This document shows, piece by piece, positions 27,084 through 35,245 of a stretch of 49,486 nt of DNA. Position numbers and translations under genes: made by a program. The DNA comes from Myxococcales bacterium. GTDB taxonomy: Bacteria; Myxococcota_A; Polyangia; Polyangiales; Polyangiaceae. The notes under the pieces were generated by a model. The model had not been told where the DNA came from and searched no databases. It was given only the letters and a program-made list of their open reading frames with translations. The first letter of the stretch is position 1. The number at the start of each line of letters is the position of its first letter. Location of the stretch: positions 1-49,486 of the forward strand of contig CAHJWM010000036.1 in the NCBI GenBank assembly GCA_903642325.1, given 5' to 3'.

Positions 27084-27733
27084 ACAGCGCCCATGGCGCG
27101 CTTGAAGCGCTTGGCGTCTGCGAACATGTCGACGTTCGTGAACACGTACGTTGCGTCTTGCTCAGCGCCAGCTTGCGCGATTGCCGCCAGCTTTTCGATA
27201 GCCGGGTCCTCATAACGCGACTTATGACCGGCCGGGCCGGGAAGGCGATAGTAGGCGCCCTTGCGCGTGGACAAGCCATGATGCAGCGGATCGCGCGCTG
27301 AGAGCGTCTGCGTTTCCTCAGCCAGCTCATCGGCCTCCTCCGGATTCCAGGCCGGACCGGGCTCGAAGACAATAGTCTCGAATTGCTTTCGGACGTTCTT
27401 CAAGAAATCCCGAAGGGCGGTGCGGTTCGCGCGAGAGCTGGGGAAATCAGGGGGCGCGACGAACACTGCGGTTTTCGCGGCCAGCTCCTTAGCCACCTCA
27501 CCCAGGGTCTTCAAAGCGGTCTCGATGACTTTGCCGTCGCGAAACCCCTCCTGCGCTATCTCGCGCGGGCCGAGCAACGCGAACTCGAAGCCCGGCGGAC
27601 CTTCGCGGCGCCAACGGCGCACCGTTCCCGGTCCTGGAACCGCCAAGTGCGTCTCCTGCACCTCGACGAATAGATACTCTTTGAAATAGCGAGTCGCGGG
27701 TACCGCGAAACCAGCGCAACCGACGACCATCAT
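27080..27733 (-). CDS. DUF72 (YecE-like) TIM-barrel protein
   Basis: 217 residues of the DUF72 family, a widely conserved TIM-barrel group of uncertain function. Seen here: an early aromatic-rich strand (GCAGFAVPATRYFKEYLFVEVQ is the family entry region), FALLGPREIAQ, FVAPPDFP and the C-terminal YVFTNVDMFADAKRFKRA, which matches the usual YVYFNNDxxGxAxxNA region. Two adjacent ATGs (27733, 27730) are possible starts. Somewhat shorter than typical DUF72 proteins (about 240-280). Confidence 0.75.
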   Translation of the reverse strand: MMVVGCAGFAVPATRYFKEYLFVEVQETHLAVPGPGTVRRWRREGPPGFEFALLGPREIAQEGFRDGKVIETALKTLGEVAKELAAKTAVFVAPPDFPSSRANRTALRDFLKNVRKQFETIVFEPGPAWNPEEADELAEETQTLSARDPLHHGLSTRKGAYYRLPGPAGHKSRYEDPAIEKLAAIAQAGAEQDATYVFTNVDMFADAKRFKRAMGAV

Positions 27734-27808
27734 TCGGCGGCAACCGTAACACAGGCCAACGCCTGCCGCCCGGCCCGGGCCATAAAAATCGCTCCAGTGT
27801 CCAAATTT

Positions 27809-27831
27809 GAGCGCCCGAAGACCAGGCGCTC
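27809..27831 (-). terminator. Possible stem-loop after the Cys-rich lipoprotein gene
   Basis: GAGCGCC (27809-27815) pairs with GGCGCTC (27825-27831) around a 9-nt loop, about 50 nt downstream of the minus-strand stop at 27881. It is followed by AAATTT rather than a T-tract, so it is at best a weak intrinsic terminator. Confidence 0.3.
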
Positions 27832-27880
27832 CGCAATCAAACAGCGCCGCGCTCGAGCTTCCAAGCGTAGCTTGCGCGAG

Positions 27881-28507
27881 CTAGCTGCCGTAACAGGCTC
27901 CGTTGCAGGCGTTATCCATGACACAACCGATCAACGCGTTCGTCGAGACGCCCAGGGCGCCGCAGTCGAGGGCGCCTTTGGCGTCCGTCGAGGTCACGCA
28001 TTGATTGCCGCAGGTTTTGGCGTCCTCGGAATCGAGCGAGCCGTTCTTCTTGAAGAGATCCTGCAAGCACCCTTGATAACAGGCGAATTCCCCGTTGTTG
28101 TCCGGGCCCCCGTAGCCGCACACGTCGCCGGGGCTCGTGCTGAAGCAGTTCGAGTACTCCGTACAGCAATGAGTGTGAATGCATGTAGAACAGTCGTCCA
28201 CCACGCCGGGATCGCAGGTCGTGGCCGGTGTCCCGGCTGGCGTATCGCCCGTGTCACACGCGGGCACGGTGGTGGGATCGGTCGTGCCTCCGACGCCGCC
28301 GGTGCCAGCTGCCGCGCCCCCGGAGCCCGCCGTGCCACTCGCACCCGCGTTTGCGCTGCCTGCGTTCGCGCTGCCCGCGACGTCGCCGGCGCCCGCATCG
28401 CCAAAGCCCACGTCGTTACTGCTCGTAACGGTGCAAGCGGCGCCCACGAAAGACCCCGCGACGCCCAGGGCTGCCAGCAGATACCAATAAGACTTAGTCT
28501 GTTGCAT
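27881..28507 (-). CDS. Cys-rich lipoprotein
   Basis: 208 residues. Signal peptide LLAALGVAGSFVGAAC with a lipobox Cys, a Gly/Ala/Thr-rich linker of about 60 residues containing NAGSANAGASGTAGSGG, then a C-terminal domain with a dense Cys pattern (CSTCIHTHCC, CYQGC, CGNQC, CVMDNACNGAC), probably disulfide-bonded outside the cell. A clear Shine-Dalgarno GGGAG lies 8 nt before ATG 28507, unlike many genes here. Similar lipoproteins are abundant in myxobacteria; function unknown. Confidence 0.8.
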   Translation of the reverse strand: MQQTKSYWYLLAALGVAGSFVGAACTVTSSNDVGFGDAGAGDVAGSANAGSANAGASGTAGSGGAAAGTGGVGGTTDPTTVPACDTGDTPAGTPATTCDPGVVDDCSTCIHTHCCTEYSNCFSTSPGDVCGYGGPDNNGEFACYQGCLQDLFKKNGSLDSEDAKTCGNQCVTSTDAKGALDCGALGVSTNALIGCVMDNACNGACYGS

Positions 28508-28719
28508 TCGTTATCTCCCGATTGAGTGCCAGGACTCTCTCATCCTTCGCCTGACACAGGAAAGCAAGCGGCCACACTTGGCTCGCTTGCTAGAATATAC
28601 GTTAGCGGAGCCGCGGTTATTCGTTTGTCTTGCGCGAGGCCGAGATTGGTCGAGAGCGGCAGCTCGGCGCAGGTAACGCTATGTACCCCCACTCTTCACG
28701 ACATTGCATCCGTGGCAGT

Positions 28720-29100
28720 TTAGCCGCCCAGTGTCCGCTTAACGCGCATCACTAGGTCATCGATCTTGAAGGGCTTGGTGATGTAATGACGAGCGCCCGA
28801 TTGGATGCCCTTGATTATCTCGGAGGGGCCGGCCTTCGCGGTCAAGAAGATGATCGGAATAGCCTTGAGGCCCGGCAGCTGACGGACAGCGGCGGCTACG
28901 GCGTGCCCGTCGAGGCCCGGCATCATCACATCGAGCAAAAGTAGATCCGGAGCGGGTGGTTTCCGCGCGAGAGCAAGCGCGGCCGGGCCGCTAGTCGTGA
29001 GGACGACATCGTAGAACTGCGACAGTACCTTGGACAACATAGTCCCGATGGCCGGGTCGTCCTCGGCAATCAAGATCCGCTTTTGAGGGGCTTCTGGCAC
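28720..29100 (-). CDS. Stand-alone response-regulator receiver
   Basis: 126 residues consisting of a CheY-like receiver only. Acidic pair AEDD (13-15), phosphoacceptor Asp57 in LLLLDVMMPGLDG, conserved Thr87 in FLTAKAG and Lys109 in YITKPF are all present. No output domain, so it probably acts by protein contact or as a phosphate relay. GTG start 3 bp after the PPIase gene; a receiver-histidine kinase is transcribed divergently nearby and is a plausible partner. Confidence 0.92.
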   Translation of the reverse strand: MPEAPQKRILIAEDDPAIGTMLSKVLSQFYDVVLTTSGPAALALARKPPAPDLLLLDVMMPGLDGHAVAAAVRQLPGLKAIPIIFLTAKAGPSEIIKGIQSGARHYITKPFKIDDLVMRVKRTLGG

Positions 29101-29103
29101 GCG

Positions 29104-29697
29104 CTACTCCGTTCGGCGAATGATATGGAAGCCAAGGGCAGTTTCGACCGGGAGATCGGTAACCTCCATCACGATCAGACCGAAAGCGGCATCCGAGAAC
29201 GGCTTTTCCATTCGTTCGCGGCTGAATCTGCCGAGCTTGCTCAGGTTTTGTCGGACGCTCGGGTCGTCCGAATACTTCAAAGCTAGCTCACTGAAATCCG
29301 CGCCGGCCCGGGCATAACGGCTGATCTGAATCGCCAGGCTCCTCGCGTCCTCCTTGCTGCGCGTCACGTTGGGCGAAGCCTTCAGTGCGCCGCGATACGC
29401 AATCAAGATCTGGGAGGCTGCGATGACCTTGGCATGATCCGAGGGCGGGCGAGGCGGGAACGTGTTCTCGGCGATGTCCATCTTTTCACGTGCCGTAAGC
29501 GGAGGCGGTGCGTTATCAGTGCTGGCGGGCGCCGATTCGCCGAGCGTCGCTGACGCAACCGCCGATCGGCTGGCGGAGGTGGCAGGTGAGGGACCTTTCG
29601 TTCCTCTCGCACCATTATCTGAATCGCTCAGCCGACGACAACCCTGGGCGGATAGGCTAACGGCGAGGAGCGCCCAAGGAAAGTGACTAACAGACAT
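29104..29697 (-). CDS. Parvulin-type peptidyl-prolyl isomerase lipoprotein
   Basis: 197 residues. Lipobox LSAQGC, a Ser/Ala-rich linker, then a rotamase domain from about residue 85: ASQILIAYRGA, EDARSLAIQI, ADFSELALKYSDDPS, LGRFSRERMEKPFSDAAFGL and ALGFHIIRRTE, the PpiC/SurA pattern. It probably assists folding of envelope proteins from a membrane anchor. It is operonic with a lone receiver (3-bp gap), an unusual association. Confidence 0.85.
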   Translation of the reverse strand: MSVSHFPWALLAVSLSAQGCRRLSDSDNGARGTKGPSPATSASRSAVASATLGESAPASTDNAPPPLTAREKMDIAENTFPPRPPSDHAKVIAASQILIAYRGALKASPNVTRSKEDARSLAIQISRYARAGADFSELALKYSDDPSVRQNLSKLGRFSRERMEKPFSDAAFGLIVMEVTDLPVETALGFHIIRRTE

Positions 29698-29829
29698 GCG
29701 CGCGCCCAGCTAGTTGCGACGGGCTAGCAAATTCAGCCGCTACCTTGGCCGAGCGGCGCGATGGGCGCCACCCGTCGCGCGTCGCGCCGACAAACAGCGC
29801 CGCGAGAAGCCCTTTGGCGAGTCGATCGC

Positions 29830-29859
29830 TTGCCGAGCGCGCGGCTCGGGGCCCATAGT
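29830..29859 (+). promoter_or_regulatory. Putative promoter of the receiver-histidine kinase gene
   Basis: TTGCCG (29830-29835), 18-bp spacer, CATAGT (29854-29859). The -10 box ends 7 nt before ATG 29867, so the message would be leaderless. Confidence 0.45.
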
Positions 29860-29866
29860 CCCGGCG

Positions 29867-31096
29867 ATGCCGAATATCCTCCACATCGAGGACGATCCCG
29901 CAAACCGCCTGCTCGTGAGAAAGCTGCTGACCCCCGCCGGCTTCGAAGTGACCGACGCGGCCGATGGGTTGGAGGGCATTCGTTTGGCGCTCCAGCAGCG
30001 CCCCGACTTGGTGCTGGTCGACATCTCAATCCCGGGCCTGGACGGGTACGAGGTGACGCTACGTCTGCGCTCGGAGCCGAAGCTGCGCGGAGTGCCGATC
30101 GTGGCCATCACCGCCGAGGGCGATCGCGATACGAGCTTGGCGGTAGGCTGCGACGGTTTCCTGCAAAAACCGATCGACGCTCGCTCGTTCGCGGACAAGC
30201 TGCGCGGTTACCTGGAGGGTCGCCGCGAGAGCACGTCGCCCGACGCCACCGGTGAGCACCTGCGCCTGCAGAGCCAACGCATCGTCTCGCACCTCGAGGA
30301 AAAAATAGCCGAGTTGTCAGCCGCAAACCAACGTTTGCTGGGCGCTGACCAGGCAAAAAAGGAATTTTACCGAAATATTTCCCACGAGCTCGCGACTCCC
30401 ATGACACCCATCGTCGGGTACCTCAAGCTCCTGATCGACGGGGAGCTCGGTGAGCTTGCGACCCCGCAGCTCAAAGCGCTGCGAGCGATGTCAGACTGTG
30501 TGCAGCGATTGCGGCGCTTGATCGACAACTTGCTCGACGTCACCGCCCTGGAGACCGGGCGCATGCGCTTTGCGCAGCGCGAGTTCGATTTCGCCGAGCT
30601 CGTACGCCAGGCGATCACGCGCGCGCCCGATCTGAATGATGGTCGGCTGCGGCTCGTGACGGACCTGCCGAAGCGCGCTACCCTGGTGGGTTACGGAGAC
30701 GTAGATCGGTTGGGCCGCGCCGTCGACCAACTGCTGGATAATGCAGGGAAATTTACGCCGGTGGGCGGTACGGTTGGGGTGCGCGCGCGACGCCTAACCT
30801 CGGGCCATCTGGAGCTCTGCATCGCGGACACCGGGCCGGGGGTTCCGCACGAAAAGGCGTCGCGTCTGTTCGAGCCGTTTTACCAAGTCGACGGTTCGCC
30901 CACGCGTGCGTTCGGAGGCACCGGGGTCGGTCTGGCGGTGGTGCGGGGGGTCGCGCTCGGCCATGGCGGCGATGTGCGACTGGCTTCCCCCGCCGGCGAA
31001 GAAATCGTGGGGGTGCCGCTGAACGGCGCGGCATTTTACTTTATCTTGCCGCCCGGCAGGTCCTCCGGCAGCGAGCCGCCCTCGCGCCCGGCATGA
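29867..31096 (+). CDS. Receiver-histidine kinase (soluble hybrid)
   Basis: 409 residues, no membrane segments. N-terminal receiver (1-120) with Asp52 in LVDISIPGLDG and Lys101; a coiled-coil connector (about 128-165); HisKA with His173 in NISHELATPM; HATPase with N-box DQLLDNAGKF (Asn292), DTGPGVP (321-327) and GGTGVGLAVV (350-359). The receiver-first order suggests the kinase is controlled by an upstream kinase. ATG 29867 is supported by the promoter; the longer frame has an Arg-rich unconserved leader. Its stop overlaps the cysteine desulfurase start (ATGA). Confidence 0.92.
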   Translation: MPNILHIEDDPANRLLVRKLLTPAGFEVTDAADGLEGIRLALQQRPDLVLVDISIPGLDGYEVTLRLRSEPKLRGVPIVAITAEGDRDTSLAVGCDGFLQKPIDARSFADKLRGYLEGRRESTSPDATGEHLRLQSQRIVSHLEEKIAELSAANQRLLGADQAKKEFYRNISHELATPMTPIVGYLKLLIDGELGELATPQLKALRAMSDCVQRLRRLIDNLLDVTALETGRMRFAQREFDFAELVRQAITRAPDLNDGRLRLVTDLPKRATLVGYGDVDRLGRAVDQLLDNAGKFTPVGGTVGVRARRLTSGHLELCIADTGPGVPHEKASRLFEPFYQVDGSPTRAFGGTGVGLAVVRGVALGHGGDVRLASPAGEEIVGVPLNGAAFYFILPPGRSSGSEPPSRPA

Positions 31097-32220
31097 GCCC
31101 GGCGTCCGTCTATCTCGATTGGAACGCAACAACCCCCCCGCACCCCCTCGTGCTGGTGGCCATGGCTGACGCGGCTGCATCAGCCTGGGGAAACCCTGCA
31201 AGCACGCACCAAATTGGCCGCCAGGCGCGCGTTCTCGTGGAAGACGCGCGCGACAAGTTGGCCGAGATCTGCGCCGTCCACGCCCGGGACGTGCTCTTTA
31301 CCTCGGGCGGTACGGAGGCCAACAACCTGGCGCTTTCGGACGCGCCCGGTTTGGCTTTGAGCCGCCTCGAGCATCCTTCCGTGACGCGCGTTGCTGAACG
31401 ACTGCAAGCGCGTGGAGTACCGGTGGTTTGGGTGGAGATCCCGCCCTGCGGCCGAGTCGATGCGGAAGCGTATCGGGAGGCCCTCCAGGCGTTGCCTCGG
31501 GGTTCGGTGGCCGCGCTAATGGCGGCCAATCACGAGACCGGGGTCTTGCAGCCACTCGAGGCCGTGGCCTTGGTTGCGCACGACCTCGGCGCCACGCTCC
31601 ACGTGGATGCGGTGCAGGCCTTGGGCAAGATTGTCCCAGAGAGCTGGCGGTTTGCCGACAGTCTGGCCATAGCAGCGCACAAGATACGAGGCCCAAAGGG
31701 AATTGGGGCCCTCGCGTTTCGCGGCCCGAGGGTGCCCAAGCCGCTACTGGTCGGCGGCAGCCAGGAGCGCGGCTTGCGGCCGGGCACCGTCGACCCCGTC
31801 GCCGCCGCTGGCTTCCTCGCCGCTCTACGGCGTACGGGCGACGGCCCGACACGCTACGCCGCACTAGGCCCGCTGCGGAACGACTTCGAGCGGGCGTTTG
31901 CCACCGTCGCGCGCGTCAACGGTGAGGGCGTCCCGCGCCTGCCTCACGTTTCTAGCCTGTCCTTCACGGGGGTCTCGGGCGATGAGCTGGTGGCGGCCCT
32001 CGATTTACTGGGTGTCTGCGTGTCGAGCGGCAGCGCGTGCAGCGCAGGCACGACCGAACCGTCGACCGTGATCACTGGCATGGTCGGGCTCGAACGCGCC
32101 CGCGGAGCGGTTCGCGTGAGCCTGGGTGAGAGCACGACCGCGGACCAGATCGAGTCGGCAAAAGCCATGCTTTGGCGTGTGCTCGGCCGCGGGCCAGGCG
32201 ATCCCTCAGGTAATGGATGA
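31093..32220 (+). CDS. Cysteine desulfurase (NifS/IscS-like)
   Basis: 375-residue PLP enzyme that removes sulfur from cysteine to form a persulfide for Fe-S clusters or thio-modification. Motifs: VYLDWNATTPP, SGGTEANN, EHPSV (His94), AANHETG, HVDAVQALGK, PLP Lys197 in AAHKIRGPKGIGAL, and catalytic Cys316 in SSGSACSAGTTEPS. It overlaps the kinase gene by 4 bp, so translation is coupled to a signalling protein. No iscU, iscA or iscR is nearby; cyaY lies about 23 kb away. Whether it serves Fe-S assembly or tRNA thiolation cannot be told. Confidence 0.93.
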   Translation: MSPASVYLDWNATTPPHPLVLVAMADAAASAWGNPASTHQIGRQARVLVEDARDKLAEICAVHARDVLFTSGGTEANNLALSDAPGLALSRLEHPSVTRVAERLQARGVPVVWVEIPPCGRVDAEAYREALQALPRGSVAALMAANHETGVLQPLEAVALVAHDLGATLHVDAVQALGKIVPESWRFADSLAIAAHKIRGPKGIGALAFRGPRVPKPLLVGGSQERGLRPGTVDPVAAAGFLAALRRTGDGPTRYAALGPLRNDFERAFATVARVNGEGVPRLPHVSSLSFTGVSGDELVAALDLLGVCVSSGSACSAGTTEPSTVITGMVGLERARGAVRVSLGESTTADQIESAKAMLWRVLGRGPGDPSGNG

Positions 32221-32402
32221 TCGGATAGCCCATGGCTCGTGCATGGAGTGCAGCACGTTTAAGCAAGTACTTACGATGATTCGGCATTCGCGTCGTCGGG
32301 GGCACGGTCTGAGCGCTCCATTGAAGAGAGCGAGCCCCGCCGGCGTCTGAGCATTTATTCAGTAATTCACACACAGCTCAGGTGTTTGAGCAATGAAGTG
32401 GG

Positions 32403-33152
32403 TCAACTGCCCGAGTTCAAACGTTTAATCGACGCTTCGTGTAGCGCCAAGGCGGCGGCGACCGAGGCATTCAGCGAGTCGATACGTCCGCTCGCGGTCA
32501 GCCGCCCAATGACGCTGCACGCGCGTCGTACGCCGCGACCCATTCCCTCGTGCTCATTACCGACTACGAGGATGGTCGGCCGGTCGAGGTCGAGCTCCCC
32601 AACGCGCTGGGGCGCGTGCGCGTCGAGACCAACCACGAGGATGCCGAGCTCGCGCGCAGAAGTCAGCGCCCCGGTCAATGAGGGCACCCGGCACAGCCGT
32701 GCATGTTCGATGGCGCCTGCCGACGCACGCCCGGTAGCGGCGCTCAGCGGTGCCGAAGAGTGCTCGCCCCAAAGCACGGCCGCATCGGCTACACCCACCG
32801 CAGACCGGATGACGGCCCCAAAATTTTGCGGGTCTTGAATGCCGTCGAGCGCGAGTGCGAGCAGTTTGGGCTCGGCTAAAATGCTTGCGAGCGATTGCAG
32901 CGCGAGCTCGGGCCCCCAGGCGATGACGCCTTGGTGCTGCGCGCCGTCGGTCCAGCTATCCAGGCTGCCGCGCGCTACCCGTACCACTTCCGGAACACCT
33001 TGATCGGTGGCGTAACGAGCCAGGGCTTCTAGGGTCGGGCTTGGCTTTTCTTCGAGCGCAACGCGCTGCAGAGCGAAGCGATGAACACGGATCGCTTCTC
33101 GGACCGGCTGCAGCCCGACGATCAGACGCAAGCCCTCGACGCCGGGCGGCAT
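32403..33152 (-). CDS. rlmB: 23S rRNA 2'-O-methyltransferase RlmB-like (SpoU family)
   Basis: SpoU/TrmH family knotted methyltransferase using S-adenosylmethionine; RlmB methylates G2251 of 23S rRNA. An N-terminal substrate-binding domain (LIVGLQPVREAIRVHR) precedes the three SPOUT motifs: ALDGIQDPQNFGAVIRSA, TILVVGNEHEGMGRGVR and RIDSLNASVAAALALHEA. 249 residues from ATG 33152; GTG 33194 inside the pyrF end is an alternative. The gap to convergent cysteine desulfurase (32221-32402) holds only a weak 5-bp stem (32376-32391). Confidence 0.88.
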   Translation of the reverse strand: MPPGVEGLRLIVGLQPVREAIRVHRFALQRVALEEKPSPTLEALARYATDQGVPEVVRVARGSLDSWTDGAQHQGVIAWGPELALQSLASILAEPKLLALALDGIQDPQNFGAVIRSAVGVADAAVLWGEHSSAPLSAATGRASAGAIEHARLCRVPSLTGALTSARELGILVVGLDAHAPQRVGELDLDRPTILVVGNEHEGMGRGVRRACSVIGRLTASGRIDSLNASVAAALALHEASIKRLNSGS

Positions 33153-33174
33153 GGGCCCGCCGCGTGGGGGCCGC

Positions 33175-33906
33175 TTAGGCCACTGCGGACGCACGCTGAA
33201 TCTCGTCACTGATGGCGCGGGCTGCGGCGCCTGGGTCGGCGGCATCGCGGATCGGGCGGCCAACGACCAACAGGCTCGAGCCGGCTCGGATTGCCCCTTC
33301 CGGGGTTCCGGTGCGCTTCTGATCGTCGCCGCCTGGGTGGGCCGTGGGCCGTATGCCGGGTGTGACGAGGATCGCGTCGGGGCCCAACGCTGCGCGCAGT
33401 GTCGCCACTTCCGCCGTGGAGCAGACCATGCCTGGGATGCCGTGCCGGTTCGCCAGCCGCGCGAGCCGGAGCGCCTGGTGGCTCGGATCGCCGCTTACCC
33501 CCACCGCCTCGAGGTCCGCCGCATCGAGGGAGGTGAGGACAGTGATCGCTAATAGATCTAGCCCGGTATTTTCCCGGCTCGCGCGTGCAGCGGCGGCAGC
33601 GAGCATCTTAGGCCCGCCGGCCGCGTGCAGCGTCAGGTAGCGAACACCATGCGCGCAGGCAGCCGCCACCGCTCGTTCCACCGTTTCTGGGATATCGTGG
33701 AGCTTGAGATCCAAAAAGACGCAGCAGCCAAGCTCCCGGCCGAGCTCGATGACCCGGGGGCCTTCGCTCACGAACAGCTCGAGGCCCACCTTCAGCACTC
33801 CGACGGAATCAGCAACGCGCCCAGCACCTTGCTGCGCCTCGGCCAATGTCGGGAAATCGAGCGCGTAAGCGAGCTTGGCGCGAGCCGGATGACGCTCGCC
33901 GCTCAC
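33175..33906 (-). CDS. pyrF: Orotidine 5'-phosphate decarboxylase
   Basis: Converts OMP to UMP, the last step of de novo pyrimidine synthesis. TIM-barrel motifs: YALDFPT, VGVLKVGLELF, the catalytic FLDLKLHDIP with Asp66, Lys68 and Asp71, LVTPGIRP and LVVGRPIRDAADP. GTG 33906 forms a GTGA overlap with the stop of the upstream coiled-coil gene, supporting this start and coupling. 243 residues is normal. Confidence 0.94.
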   Translation of the reverse strand: MSGERHPARAKLAYALDFPTLAEAQQGAGRVADSVGVLKVGLELFVSEGPRVIELGRELGCCVFLDLKLHDIPETVERAVAAACAHGVRYLTLHAAGGPKMLAAAAARASRENTGLDLLAITVLTSLDAADLEAVGVSGDPSHQALRLARLANRHGIPGMVCSTAEVATLRAALGPDAILVTPGIRPTAHPGGDDQKRTGTPEGAIRAGSSLLVVGRPIRDAADPGAAARAISDEIQRASAVA

Positions 33907-34667
33907 AGGCACGAGCACAGCGGATCGCCCGCGGGGCACGTGCACGGCTTGGAGCCCGCCGAAGGCTTAGTGGGGGTGGACGCCGGGGCGTGCTGCTGTT
34001 GCACTGCTTTTTGAGCGTTCTGCGTGTCCGTTTTGGCGGCGGCCAGCTCGGCCTCGAGGCGGGCGCGCGTGGCCTCGTCCTTGGCGCTGTCCCTTTGCTT
34101 CTCGAGCTCTTCCTGGTGGTGCTGCGCTTCGTCATACTGGGATTTCAGCGCGGCCAGCTGTTGCTGGGCTTCGGCCTTTTCCCGAGCTGCGATCTCGTCC
34201 TTCACCTGTTGGGCCTTGGCGTTGTTGGTGAGCACCACGAAGATCGCGATGCCGCCCAGGACCAGCACTGCAGAGATGATCCCGAGCACCACTTTCAGCC
34301 GCTTTTTGCCGCGATCGCTGTTCAAAGCGGCCAGCTGTTGCTCATGGGCCTGCTGCGCGGCCAGGGCCTCCATCCGCGAGCGGTGCTCGGTTTCTGCGCG
34401 CGCTTTCTCTAGCTCGCCATGGCGAATGGCTTCCAGGCGCGCGGCCTCTTCCTTGCGGCGCAGCTCTTCGGTCCGGCGCGCCTCTTCTTCAGACCGCAGC
34501 CGGCGCTCTTCCGCGTCGCGAGCGGCCCGCTCCTTGGCCGCCTTCGCCTCGGCTTCTGCGCGGGCGACGGCCTCCTTGTTGGCCTCTTCTTCTTTGATTC
34601 GATTCTCTTCCAGGCTCATCAATTCTTTGAGCGAGAAAAGAACCGAGCTTTCCTTCTGTTCGGCCAT
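33903..34667 (-). CDS. Coiled-coil single-span membrane protein
   Basis: 254 residues. Residues 15-120 are a charged Ala/Glu/Arg/Lys-rich coiled coil; a single membrane helix follows (LKVVLGIISAVLVLGGIAIF, about 125-147), then a second coiled coil (about 155-225) and a short Cys motif CTCPAGDPLCSC at the end. AGGA precedes ATG 34667. The topology suggests a cytoplasmic and a periplasmic rod joined by one membrane helix. No family recognised. It is translationally coupled to pyrF, which is functionally unexplained. Confidence 0.8.
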   Translation of the reverse strand: MAEQKESSVLFSLKELMSLEENRIKEEEANKEAVARAEAEAKAAKERAARDAEERRLRSEEEARRTEELRRKEEAARLEAIRHGELEKARAETEHRSRMEALAAQQAHEQQLAALNSDRGKKRLKVVLGIISAVLVLGGIAIFVVLTNNAKAQQVKDEIAAREKAEAQQQLAALKSQYDEAQHHQEELEKQRDSAKDEATRARLEAELAAAKTDTQNAQKAVQQQHAPASTPTKPSAGSKPCTCPAGDPLCSCL

Positions 34668-34979
34668 GTTCGAGTATCCTCAATCCGTCGCGCAGCGCCT
34701 GCGATCCACTTTACACGACGCGCATACCAATCGGGGAAAGCCTTCGTCAAGCATTCGACGCTGGCGCCCACCCGCGAAAATTAGAACATCCGCCGCTCTC
34801 GGCCCGGGAGCAAGCGTGGGCGTTGACCGGAAGACTTCACTGCTTCGATGCGGCGACATCCGCGTTCCTTGGCTCGCCTTTCAGCACGGCAGGCAGGCAG
34901 GCAGGTGAGAGGATGTGGGTGCGACTATTCGTCTCGCTGATTGGCGTCCATGAGCGCGGCTTCGGCTAGAGTGGCGAGG
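34668..34979. other. Divergent intergenic region
   Basis: About 310 bp between the coiled-coil gene and the biotinyl gene. It contains four tandem GGCA units near 34888-34905 and a possible promoter at 34941-34972 (TTGGCG, 20-bp spacer, TAGAGT), whose -10 box ends 7 nt before ATG 34980. Nothing else recognised. Confidence 0.5.
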
Positions 34980-35192
34980 ATGGTTCAGTTGTTAGCCCAC
35001 ATCACCGGCACGGTTTGGAAGGTGGACGTCAAGGTCGGGGACACCGTGACGGGCGAGCAGACGCTGGTGATCCTCGAGTCGATGAAAATGGAGATGCCGG
35101 TCGAGGCGCCGGGCGCGGGCAGAGTGGCGCGAATAGTCGTGAGTGAGGGCCAGGCCGTCGAGGAGGGCGACCTGCTCCTCGAGCTCGAATGA
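34980..35192 (+). CDS. Single-domain biotinyl (BCCP-like) carrier protein
   Basis: 70 residues forming just a biotinyl/lipoyl domain: HITGTVWKVDVKVGDTV, then ILESMKMEMPVEAP with the biotinylated Lys36, then GRVARIVVSEGQAVEEGDLL. Acyl-CoA carboxylases use such domains to carry carboxybiotin. No carboxylase subunit lies in the window, so its partner is unknown. ATG 34980 matches the domain boundary and the promoter; a longer frame from 34941 has an unconserved leader. Confidence 0.9.
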   Translation: MVQLLAHITGTVWKVDVKVGDTVTGEQTLVILESMKMEMPVEAPGAGRVARIVVSEGQAVEEGDLLLELE

Positions 35193-35208
35193 AGGTGTGG
35201 TAGTTCCT

Positions 35209-35241
35209 TGACCGACCCCGGGGATCCGGTAGCGTAAAATC
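35209..35241 (+). promoter_or_regulatory. Putative promoter of the small lipoprotein gene
   Basis: TTGACC (35209-35214), 16-bp spacer, TAGCGT (35231-35236), running into TAAAAT (35236-35241). Transcription would begin within a few nt of ATG 35246. Confidence 0.5.
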
Positions 35242-35245
35242 GGGC

